A stretch of DNA of 5,239 bases. Source: JANYJJ01 sp043749975. GTDB taxonomy: Bacteria > Pseudomonadota > Gammaproteobacteria > Burkholderiales > Burkholderiaceae_C. Positions within the stretch are counted from its first letter, which is position 1, and each line of letters opens with the position of its first letter. The stretch spans positions 1-5,239 of the forward strand of contig JAYVCL010000087.1 of NCBI GenBank assembly GCA_043749975.1, given 5' to 3'. The translations under genes and the position numbers were made by a program. Under the pieces are notes generated by a model that saw only the letters and a list, made by a program, of their open reading frames with translations, had not been told where the DNA came from and searched no databases. This document shows, piece by piece, positions 1 to 5,239 of this stretch.

Positions 1-995
1 CAGTCGCCGTCGGCCAGGCCGGCCACGCGCACGTCTTCACCTGCCGACACACGCTGGTCGCTGACCATGCTGTCGAACGTCGCATCGGCAGCCACCTGAA
101 CCCGCAAGGCCCCGTCGCCGGCTTCGGTCTTGAATCGCACCAGCGGCCGCTCGAAGCGCGTTGCAACGCCGTCCAGGTTCGGTGCCGCCAGCAGTGCCAC
201 GACGGCAGGCGGCTTCGCCTCGGCGTCGAGCCGGGCACCGAAGGCGCGTGCCACGTCGGCACCGACCGAGGCGTCCGCCGTGTCGGCCCGCACCTGGCCT
301 TCGAGCACCTCGGTGCGAGTCGCCCGGTTGGCTGCTTCATCGAAGCTGACGCGGTAGTGGGTGCCGCGCACGCCCACCACCGCCGTGGGTGTGGTGATTT
401 CGAGCGGTCGCGCGCGCTGCACCTTGCTGGCAAATACTTCCACCGAGCCACGCAAGACGCGCAGCACGCCCGAAAACAGTCCGCTGCTGGGGCTGCTGTC
501 GGGTGGCGATGCCGGCCCACTGCGGTCTGCGTAGCGTCGGCTGTTGATGACCTCGGCCAGACTGCTCGGCGGAAACTTGAAACGCGATCCGTCGACCATC
601 TCGATGACGGCGGAACTGCTTTCGCCGGTCTGCAATCGCTGCCCTTCCGACAAGGTGACTGGCGGGCTTCCGGCTGCCACCGGTGCATCGTTCACGCGCA
701 CATCGCCGCTGCTGGACACCAGGGTGACCGGCACCGCCTGCCAGCGCAACAGACGCGCTGGAATCACCAGCACCTGGCCCGGTGAGATTCTGTTCGGGTT
801 GGGCAGCCGGTTCAGGCTGGCCACCTCGCGCCAGTCGGCGGGCGAGCCGAGCACGGAGTTCGACAAGCCGATCATCGTGTCGCCCACGGCCACGGTAAAG
901 GCCACCGTGGGCTCGGCGGTGTTTGCTTTCGAAGCGGCTGCAAAAAGCGCCAAAGCGATCGGTGCCAAGCGTTGCAGGAAGCGGTTGGACCTCAT
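1..995 (-). CDS. Secreted LysM-FecR domain protein (3' end cut by window edge)
   Basis: The 331 visible residues begin at an ATG (993-995) with a good ribosome-binding site, GAAGG, 7 bases upstream. Seen: a Sec-type signal peptide (about residues 1-24: basic MRSNRFLQR, a hydrophobic Ala/Leu core, likely cleavage after SKA); a LysM domain at about 33-79 (FTVAVGDT, then SLNRL, then ISPGQVLVIP); and a FecR domain at about 95-240 with the hallmark TPTAVVGVRGTHYRV (202-216). LysM domains bind peptidoglycan, so the protein probably sits in the periplasm. It lacks the cytoplasmic and transmembrane parts of a classical FecR anti-sigma regulator, so a role in iron signalling should not be assumed. Residues from about 270 resemble the beta-rich C-terminal region common in this protein type; the rest is outside the window. 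It is the third gene of the darP-mog unit and starts 10 bases after the mog stop. Domain calls are secure; the function is unknown. Confidence 0.9.
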   Translation of the reverse strand, partial: MRSNRFLQRLAPIALALFAAASKANTAEPTVAFTVAVGDTMIGLSNSVLGSPADWREVASLNRLPNPNRISPGQVLVIPARLLRWQAVPVTLVSSSGDVRVNDAPVAAGSPPVTLSEGQRLQTGESSSAVIEMVDGSRFKFPPSSLAEVINSRRYADRSGPASPPDSSPSSGLFSGVLRVLRGSVEVFASKVQRARPLEITTPTAVVGVRGTHYRVSFDEAANRATRTEVLEGQVRADTADASVGADVARAFGARLDAEAKPPAVVALLAAPNLDGVATRFERPLVRFKTEAGDGALRVQVAADATFDSMVSDQRVSAGEDVRVAGLADGD

Positions 996-1002
996 CGCGA
1001 TG

Positions 1003-1007
1003 CCTTC
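1003..1007 (-). promoter_or_regulatory. Ribosome-binding site of the LysM-FecR gene, overlapping the mog stop
   Basis: On the minus strand GAAGG lies 7 bases before the ATG at 995 and shares bases with the TGA stop of mog (1006-1008). It fixes the start of the LysM-FecR gene and suggests that its translation is coupled to that of mog. Confidence 0.6.
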
Positions 1008-1596
1008 ATGTCTGCGCCGCACGCAGCGCCGCCTTGGGTCGGAAGGCCTTGCACAGCGCCGCATCGCATTCGATGTAGGGGCCGCCGATCAGGTCCACGC
1101 AATACGGTACCGCAGCAAAGATGCCGTGCACCGGCGGCATGGCTGCGGGCAGGCCCTCGAGCGTTTCGGCGATCGACTTCGGCTGGCCCGGCAAATTGAC
1201 GATCAAGGCCTGGCCCCGAATCACCGCCACCTGGCGCGACAGGATGGCGGTGGGCACGAAGTTCAGGCTGATCTGGCGCATCTGCTCGCCGAAACCCGGC
1301 ATCACCCGGTCGGCCACCGCCAAGGTGGCTTCAGGTGTCACGTCGCGCAGCGCGGGGCCGGTGCCGCCGGTTGTCAACACCAGGTGGCAGCCTGCGGTGT
1401 CGACCAAGTCGCGCAGCGCCGCGCTGATGCCGCCGGCTTCATCGGGAATCAGCCGCGTTTCCCACTCGATGGGGTTGCGCACCGCGCGCTGCAGCCAGGC
1501 CTTCAAGGCCGGAATGCCTTTGTCTTCGTAGACACCCGTCGAGGCCCGGTCACTGACCGAGACGACGCCGATGCGAACGGTGTCCAGCCCGGTCAT
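1006..1596 (-). CDS. mog: Molybdopterin adenylyltransferase MogA
   Basis: MogA activates molybdopterin by attaching AMP from ATP, which prepares it for molybdate insertion by MoeA in molybdenum cofactor synthesis; it is a cytoplasmic, typically trimeric enzyme. The 196 residues match E. coli MogA (195) almost end to end as I recall that sequence: VRIGVVSVSDRAS (7-19), ETRLIPDE (46-53), HLVLTTGGTGPALRDVTPEA (71-90), PGFGEQMRQIS (100-110), PTAILSRQ (115-122), NLPGQPKSI (134-142) and VHGIFAAVPYC (156-166). The TTGGTG loop at 75-80 is the cofactor-binding signature. Asp52 and Asp85 correspond to the two essential aspartates of the E. coli enzyme. The start is supported by AAAGAGG 7 bases upstream. 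Its ATG overlaps the darP stop by 4 bases (ATGA), so the two are probably translationally coupled. No moaA, moeA or molybdoenzyme gene lies in the window. Confidence 0.97.
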   Translation of the reverse strand: MTGLDTVRIGVVSVSDRASTGVYEDKGIPALKAWLQRAVRNPIEWETRLIPDEAGGISAALRDLVDTAGCHLVLTTGGTGPALRDVTPEATLAVADRVMPGFGEQMRQISLNFVPTAILSRQVAVIRGQALIVNLPGQPKSIAETLEGLPAAMPPVHGIFAAVPYCVDLIGGPYIECDAALCKAFRPKAALRAAQT

Positions 1597-2186
1597 GCCA
1601 GCGCCTCTTTCATCGCCGTGCGAATGAACTTGAACAACTCACGAAACGCCTTGCCGCTGCGTTCTTCAGGTGCCGCCGATGCGTCCTTGCGGGCCGCGCG
1701 AACCAGGCTGCGCAATTGCTGCAGATCGCTTTGCGGGTGCGACTGCGTCCACACGGTCAGCGCCTCGTCGTCGGCAAGCAGTTGCTCGCGCCAGCGTTCT
1801 GCCTGATGCAGGGCCAGCGAGTCTTTGGCATGGCCCAGGTCCATCGCGGCCACCGCTTCGCGCAGCGGTTCGGGGTCGGTGCGGCGCATCAGCTTGCCGA
1901 TGTATTGCATCTGCCTGCGCCGCCCTTCATGTGTTCGTGTCTTGCGGTATTGGCGAATCGCGTAGAGCAGGGTCTCGTCGATCGGCAGGCCGTCGAGCCG
2001 GTCATCTGGCAAGGCCACCACAGCTTCGCCCAAGTCTTGCAAGTCGTGTGAGGCTTTCTTGAGTTGCGTCTTGCTGACACGCCCGAAAAATTGCGGCAGC
2101 GCCAGCTCTTGTGTCACCTCTTGCGTCACCTCCGGAGGCGGGTCTTGCAGCGGGTCTGGCAGCGGGGCGTTCGGGGTTCGGGGCAT
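1593..2186 (-). CDS. darP: DarP/YjgA family ribosome-assembly protein
   Basis: The family (DUF615, YjgA, renamed DarP) associates with late 50S ribosomal precursors and promotes their maturation in the cytoplasm. From the ATG at 2186 the product has 197 residues (E. coli: 183). Conserved blocks are visible: SKTQLKKASHDLQDLGEAVV (38-57), HEGRRRQMQYIGKLMR (86-101), LHQAERWREQLLADDEAL (126-143), LQQLRSLVRAARKD (155-168) and the C-terminal FRELFKFIRT (181-190). The first 35 or so residues are Pro/Gln-rich, poorly conserved in type, and encoded by short tandem duplications. The ATG has no visible ribosome-binding site. An alternative GTG at 2115-2117 (residue 24) lies 11 bases after GGAGG and would give a 174-residue protein, so the start is uncertain. 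The reading frame stays open far upstream, but that stretch overlaps pmbA antisense and is not family-like. First gene of the unit with mog and LysM-FecR. Confidence 0.93.
   Translation of the reverse strand: MPRTPNAPLPDPLQDPPPEVTQEVTQELALPQFFGRVSKTQLKKASHDLQDLGEAVVALPDDRLDGLPIDETLLYAIRQYRKTRTHEGRRRQMQYIGKLMRRTDPEPLREAVAAMDLGHAKDSLALHQAERWREQLLADDEALTVWTQSHPQSDLQQLRSLVRAARKDASAAPEERSGKAFRELFKFIRTAMKEALA
2107..2183. repeat. Cluster of three short tandem duplications at the 5' end of darP
   Basis: Three adjacent two-copy repeats are visible. Copies of 12 bases at 2108-2119 and 2120-2131 differ at one base and encode the repeated EVTQ. Copies of 12 bases at 2140-2151 and 2152-2163 differ at one base and encode the repeated L(P/Q)DP. 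Copies of 7 bases, GTTCGGG, at 2169-2175 and 2176-2182 are identical. The 12-base units keep the reading frame; the 7-base unit does not. They fill most of the first 26 codons of the annotated darP and probably arose by replication slippage. Confidence 0.8.
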
Positions 2187-2249
2187 GGGATGAACGGCGG
2201 CAGAGTGAATCGGTCTTGCAAGCTGCCGTGGGGTCGAAAAGGCGCTCGG

Positions 2250-2255
2250 TATGAT
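2250..2255 (+). promoter_or_regulatory. Candidate -10 box for pmbA
   Basis: TATGAT matches the -10 consensus TATAAT at 5 of 6 positions and lies in the divergent gap before pmbA. No good -35 box is seen 16-18 bases upstream (that stretch is G-rich). It overlaps the candidate -10 box of the opposite strand almost completely. Confidence 0.3.
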
Positions 2256-2281
2256 AGCCCTGCCGCAGCGTATTTCATCAA
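2251..2281 (-). promoter_or_regulatory. Candidate promoter for the darP-mog-LysM/FecR unit
   Basis: On the minus strand TTGATG (2276-2281) and TATCAT (2251-2256) are separated by 19 bases. They match the sigma-70 boxes TTGACA and TATAAT at 4 and 5 of 6 positions. The spacer is longer than the ideal 17. Transcription would start near 2244 and leave a leader of about 57 bases before the darP ATG. Read by eye only. Confidence 0.3.
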
Positions 2282-2343
2282 GCCGAAGCCACTCTCGGCC
2301 CGCCTGCCTTCCTCTACTCTCGCGCTTGCCCAGCGCCCCCGCC

Positions 2344-3741
2344 ATGTCCCGTTCCCAGCCAACCGCGTCGGCGAAAGTCGGCTTCTCGTTCTCGCCGGAC
2401 CAGTTCCGCCAACTGGTGGACGACAGCTTGTCGTTCGCCAAATCGCTGGGTGCCAGCGACGCCGGAGCTGAGGTGTCCGAAGGCGTGGGCTTGTCGGTTT
2501 CGGTGCGCAAGGGCGAGATCGAAAACGTCGAGCGCAACCGCGACAAGTCGATGGGTGTGTCGGTGTATCTGGGCCAGCGGCGCGGCAACGCCAGCACGTC
2601 CGATTTCTCGCGCGCCGCGCTCGAGCAAACGGTGCGCGCCGCGTACGACATTGCCCGCTTCACCGCCGAAGACCCGGCCGCGGGCCTGCCCGATGCAGCC
2701 GACCTGGCGCTGGATGAGGCAGCCACGCTCGACCTCGACCTGTTCCATCCCTGGTCCATCGACGCCGAACAGGCGGCCGAAATTTCGATGCGCTGCGAGC
2801 AGGCCGCATTGCAGGTGGACAAGCGCATCACCAACTCCGAAGGCGCGGGTGTGTCGGCCCAGCAATCGCACTTTATTTCCGGCAACAGCCGTGGCTTTCG
2901 CGGCGGCTATGCCAGCTCTCGACATTCGCTGTCGGTGGCGCCCATCGCATCGGTGCCTGGCCGCGGCGGACCCGACATGCAGCGCGACGCCTGGTACACC
3001 TCGATGCGCTCGCCGGATGAACTGGCCACGCCCGAGGCGGTGGGGCGTTACGCCGCCGAGCGCGCCTTGTCGCGCCTGAGGTCGCGCAAGGTCAAGACCT
3101 GCGAGGTGCCGGTGCTGTTCGAGTCGAGCCTCGCCTCGGGCCTTCTCGGCGCTTACGTGCAGGCCACCAGCGGCGGCGCGCTGTACCGCAAATCCAGCTT
3201 CTTGCTCGACAGCCTGGGCCAGCAGGTGCTGCCACCACACATCGACATTCACGAAGACCCGCATCGGCTGCGCGGCAAGGCCAGTTCGCCGTTCGACGAT
3301 GAAGGCGTGGTCACGCGGGCGCGCACCGTGCTCCAAGGCGGTGTGGTGCAGGGCTACTTCTTGTCCACCTATTCGGGGCGCAAGCTGGGCATGCGCACCA
3401 CAGGCCACGCCGGCGGTTCGCAAAACCTGGTGCTGAGCAGCCGCCTCACCCAGCCCGACGACGACCTGGACGCAATGCTGCGCAAGCTGGGCCGCGGCCT
3501 GTTCGTGATCGAGCTGATGGGGCAGGGCGTGAACTACGTGACCGGCGACTATTCACGCGGCGCGGCAGGCTTCTGGGTCGAGCAGGGGCGCATCGTGCAC
3601 CCGGTCGACGAGATCACGATCGCGGGCAACCTCAAGCAAATGTTCCTGGGGCTCCAGGCCATCGGTGCCGATGCCTACACGATGGGTGGCAAGACTACGG
3701 GCTCGGTGCTGATCGACCGCATGAAGATTGCCGGCAGTTGA
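2344..3741 (+). CDS. pmbA: TldE/PmbA, subunit of the TldD/TldE metalloprotease
   Basis: TldE pairs with TldD to form a cytoplasmic zinc protease that trims unfolded peptides; in E. coli it processes microcin B17 and degrades the antitoxin CcdA. TldD carries the HExxxH metal site; TldE does not, and none is seen here. The 465 residues (E. coli: 450) show the expected family landmarks: the N-terminal SVSVRKGEIENVE (51-63), SEGAGVSAQ (165-173), the middle VLFESSLASGLLGAYV (257-272), SPFDDEGVVT (315-324), TGDYSRGAAGFWVEQGRI (400-417), EITIAGNLKQMF (423-434) and the C-terminal GSVLIDRMKIAG (453-464). I chose the ATG at 2344 because the 31 codons upstream in frame (from 2251) are Ser/Arg/Pro-rich and include the candidate promoter. 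This start has no clear ribosome-binding site. tldD is not in the window. Divergent placement next to darP is also found in E. coli. Confidence 0.96.
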   Translation: MSRSQPTASAKVGFSFSPDQFRQLVDDSLSFAKSLGASDAGAEVSEGVGLSVSVRKGEIENVERNRDKSMGVSVYLGQRRGNASTSDFSRAALEQTVRAAYDIARFTAEDPAAGLPDAADLALDEAATLDLDLFHPWSIDAEQAAEISMRCEQAALQVDKRITNSEGAGVSAQQSHFISGNSRGFRGGYASSRHSLSVAPIASVPGRGGPDMQRDAWYTSMRSPDELATPEAVGRYAAERALSRLRSRKVKTCEVPVLFESSLASGLLGAYVQATSGGALYRKSSFLLDSLGQQVLPPHIDIHEDPHRLRGKASSPFDDEGVVTRARTVLQGGVVQGYFLSTYSGRKLGMRTTGHAGGSQNLVLSSRLTQPDDDLDAMLRKLGRGLFVIELMGQGVNYVTGDYSRGAAGFWVEQGRIVHPVDEITIAGNLKQMFLGLQAIGADAYTMGGKTTGSVLIDRMKIAGS

Positions 3742-3814
3742 GTCGCTGCGCAGCCCGACCGCGAATGCGCGAAGTCGTGCTCGCAGCCTGCCGTTTGCGC
3801 ACGGGTAAGTCCCT

Positions 3815-3844
3815 GTGAAAGCGGCGCGGGCTGAATTTTAGAAT
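3815..3844 (+). promoter_or_regulatory. Candidate promoter for the TRAP binding-protein gene
   Basis: TAGAAT (3839-3844) matches the -10 consensus at 5 of 6 positions, with GTGAAA (3815-3820; 4 of 6) 18 bases upstream as -35. The predicted start near 3851 gives a leader of about 39 bases. The gap 3742-3889 holds no gene and no T-tailed hairpin for pmbA, so read-through from pmbA is also possible. Confidence 0.45.
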
Positions 3845-3877
3845 GCGGCGCGGCTGATTTTTTCCCCGCACCACCAC

Positions 3878-3883
3878 AGGAGA
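3878..3883 (+). promoter_or_regulatory. Strong ribosome-binding site of the TRAP binding-protein gene
   Basis: AGGAGA lies 6 bases before the ATG at 3890. It is much stronger than anything before pmbA or darP and fits a highly expressed periplasmic protein. Confidence 0.75.
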
Positions 3884-3889
3884 TTTGCA

Positions 3890-4972
3890 ATGGAACGTCG
3901 TTCCTTCATTCGACAAACCGGTTTGGCTGGGGTGCTGGCTGCCGGCGTGGCACCGGCCGTCGTGCACGCGCAAGCGAACATCCGTTGGCGGTTGGCGTCG
4001 AGCTTTCCAAAGTCGCTCGACACCATTTTTGGCGCGGCCGAAGTGTTCGCCAAGAAAGTCAGCGACATGACCGGCGGCAAGTTCCAGATCTCCACCCATG
4101 CGGCCGGTGAACTGATGCCCGCGTTCGGGGTGGTCGACGGTGTGCAAGGCGGCACGGTGGAAGTGGCGCACACCGCGCCGTACTACTTCTTCGGCAAGGA
4201 CGAGACATTCGCCATCGGTTGCGCGATTCCCTTCGGATTGAACTCGCGCCAGATGACCGCATGGGTGTATGAAGGCAACGGCCTGAAACTGATGCGCGAG
4301 TTCTATGCCAAGTACAACATCATCAGCTTTCCAGGCGGCAACACCGGTGCGCAAATGGGCGGCTGGTACCGCAAGGAAATCAAGACGCTCGATGACATCA
4401 AGGGTTTGAAAATGCGCATCGGCGGGTTTGCCGGCAAAGTGCTCGAACGCATGGGCGCGGTGCCGCAAAATATTCCCGGCGGCGAGATTTATCAGGCGCT
4501 TGAAAAAGGCACCATCGACGCGGCAGAGTGGATCGGGCCGTACGACGACAAGAAGCTCGGCTTCAACAAGGTGGCTTCGTACTACTACTATCCCGGCTGG
4601 TGGGAAGGCGGCCCGCAGCTCGACATCATGATCAATATCAAGGCCTTCGAAGCGCTGACGCCGGAGTACAAGGCCATCATCGAATCGGCGTCTGCGTATG
4701 CGCACGTCGACATGCAGGCCAAGTACGACGCGCGCAATCCGCAAGCGCTGAAAGAGCTGGTGGCCGGCAAGGTGCAGGTGTTGCCGTTTCCGAAGGCGGT
4801 GATGGACGCCGCCTTCAAGGAATCGATGAGCCTGTACGAAGAGCTGAACGCGAAAAACGCCAACTGGAAAAAGGTGTACGAAGACTATTCCGCGTTCCGA
4901 CGCGACCAGAACCTGTGGTTCCGCTTTACCGAATCGACGTTCGACCGCTACATGCAAAGCGTCAAGCTGTAA
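3890..4972 (+). CDS. TRAP transporter periplasmic binding protein, TakP-like (2-oxoacid type)
   Basis: DctP-family solute receptors capture a carboxylate in the periplasm and deliver it to the DctQ/DctM membrane subunits for sodium-driven uptake. The 360 residues begin with a twin-arginine-like signal (MERRSFIRQTGLAGVLAAG) and a likely cleavage after VHA (25-27). The mature part strongly resembles Rhodobacter sphaeroides TakP, which binds pyruvate and other 2-oxoacids, as I recall that sequence: WRLASSFPKSLDTIFG (33-48), the SFPGGNTGAQMGGW block (146-159), GLKMRIGGFAGKV (172-184), GGEIYQALEKGTID (197-210), AEWIGPYDDKKLGF (212-225) and YYYYPGWWEGGP (231-242). Arg176, Glu213 and Trp214 fall where TakP has ligand- and sodium-binding residues. 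The substrate is inferred, not shown; lactate or another 2-substituted monocarboxylate is possible. The gene is alone: a terminator follows 19 bases after the stop and no dctQ or dctM is present. Confidence 0.93.
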   Translation: MERRSFIRQTGLAGVLAAGVAPAVVHAQANIRWRLASSFPKSLDTIFGAAEVFAKKVSDMTGGKFQISTHAAGELMPAFGVVDGVQGGTVEVAHTAPYYFFGKDETFAIGCAIPFGLNSRQMTAWVYEGNGLKLMREFYAKYNIISFPGGNTGAQMGGWYRKEIKTLDDIKGLKMRIGGFAGKVLERMGAVPQNIPGGEIYQALEKGTIDAAEWIGPYDDKKLGFNKVASYYYYPGWWEGGPQLDIMINIKAFEALTPEYKAIIESASAYAHVDMQAKYDARNPQALKELVAGKVQVLPFPKAVMDAAFKESMSLYEELNAKNANWKKVYEDYSAFRRDQNLWFRFTESTFDRYMQSVKL

Positions 4973-4991
4973 CGAGCGACTGACTCAAGAA

Positions 4992-5011
4992 AACCCCGCT
5001 CTGGCGGGGTT
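4992..5011. terminator. Intrinsic terminator, probably bidirectional
   Basis: AACCCCGC pairs with GCGGGGTT around a TCTG loop (8 perfect base pairs, six of them G-C). On the plus strand a broken T run follows (TCTTTGTT, with TCTTTTTT further on). On the minus strand the hairpin is followed by TTTCTTGAG. It lies between two converging genes and could end transcription from both. Confidence 0.88.
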
Positions 5012-5035
5012 CTTTGTTGGTCTTTTTTGGGGCGG

Positions 5036-5239
5036 TCAAGGCTTCTTGTCTTTGTCGACCGCTTGTTGCAGCGCCTTCATCGGGTCGTCGTCTGTGGCAG
5101 AGACATCGGACGGGGCCGACGCGGCTGGCTTGCCGGGCAGAGCGGCCGATGCGGCCAATGCGGGGGGCGTGCTGCCCGCCGCGGCGTCATCGGCGTTTTG
5201 CTGGGTCTGCATTTGCTGAAACGCCTTGTCGGCGTCGAT
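5036..5239 (-). CDS. C-terminal fragment of an unrecognised Ala/Pro-rich protein
   Basis: The frame is open from the right edge to a TGA (5036-5038), giving the last 67 residues of a protein whose start lies outside. I do not recognise it. Seen: an N-terminal helical-looking piece (IDADKAFQQMQTQQNADD), a low-complexity Ala/Ser/Pro linker (about 19-46), and a charged end (DDDPMKALQQAVDKDKKP). The first and last pieces resemble each other (KAFQQMQ versus KALQQAV with acidic residues before), which may be a degenerate repeat. No membrane segment is visible. The strand is supported by codon use (G/C at most third positions), by the minus-oriented T run of the terminator, and by the lack of a competing plus-strand frame. 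An internal Met at fragment residue 10 could start a 58-residue protein, but a longer gene is more likely. Confidence 0.6.
   Translation of the reverse strand: MDADKAFQQMQTQQNADDAAAGSTPPALAASAALPGKPAASAPSDVSATDDDPMKALQQAVDKDKKP

Noticed and set aside
1..995. Reading the FecR protein as an iron-responsive anti-sigma regulator
   Set aside because: No sigma factor, TonB receptor or transmembrane helix is visible; the protein has a cleavable signal and a LysM domain instead.
544..1806. A 420-codon plus-strand open frame
   Set aside because: It lies antisense to the LysM-FecR gene, mog and the end of darP, all with clear family motifs. The long frame is a by-product of GC-rich codon use, and its translation shows no recognisable domain.
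2251..2343. A 31-codon N-terminal extension of PmbA from the ATG at 2251
   Set aside because: That ATG is part of the candidate -10 box TATGAT, and the extension is Ser/Pro/Arg-rich and unlike PmbA proteins, which begin close to the conserved domain.
2187..2885. A 5' extension of darP to 430 codons
   Set aside because: The extra 233 codons are antisense to pmbA, are Ser/Arg-rich, and exceed the family length more than twofold; the conserved DarP domain starts near residue 38 of the short form.
2314..3423. A 369-codon minus-strand open frame opposite pmbA
   Set aside because: It is fully antisense to the clearly identified pmbA and its translation has no family-like motif.
3745..3754. Perfect 10-base palindrome GCTGCGCAGC just after pmbA, considered as a terminator or operator
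   Set aside because: No T run follows, the helix has no room for a loop, and such palindromes are common by chance at this GC content.
3695..4957. A 420-codon minus-strand open frame
   Set aside because: It is antisense to the TRAP binding-protein gene, which is unambiguous. Its translation is His/Arg/Val-rich, as expected for a shadow frame.

Overview
The window is ordinary GC-rich chromosomal DNA, most likely from a betaproteobacterium of the order Burkholderiales (Comamonadaceae or a close relative). This rests on the protein sequences, the strong G/C bias at third codon positions, and the gene order; no species is assigned. There is no rRNA, tRNA, CRISPR array or mobile element that I can see.

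Layout. The left part (1-2186) is a tight minus-strand operon read right to left: darP (yjgA; ribosome-assembly factor family), mog (molybdopterin adenylyltransferase), then a secreted LysM-FecR protein that runs off the left edge. darP and mog overlap by 4 bases (ATGA). The LysM-FecR start lies 10 bases after the mog stop, with its ribosome-binding site overlapping that stop. Divergent from darP, across a 157-base gap, is pmbA/tldE on the plus strand (2344-3741), the TldE subunit of the TldD/TldE protease. The divergent yjgA/pmbA pair is also known from E. coli.

Downstream of pmbA, after a 148-base gap with a plausible promoter and a strong ribosome-binding site, is a TRAP-transporter periplasmic binding protein (3890-4972). 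It closely resembles TakP, the 2-oxoacid-binding protein of Rhodobacter. No DctQ or DctM membrane subunit follows. A strong hairpin terminator at 4992-5011, shaped to work in both directions, separates it from a converging minus-strand gene. Only the last 67 codons of that gene are present, an Ala/Pro-rich tail that I do not recognise.

These genes do not form one pathway: they are housekeeping genes (ribosome assembly, molybdenum cofactor, proteolysis) beside an envelope protein and a solute-binding protein. I found no convincing new system. The points most worth a second look are three adjacent short tandem duplications at the 5' end of darP that make its start uncertain, the orphan TRAP binding protein, and the LysM-FecR protein coupled to mog.
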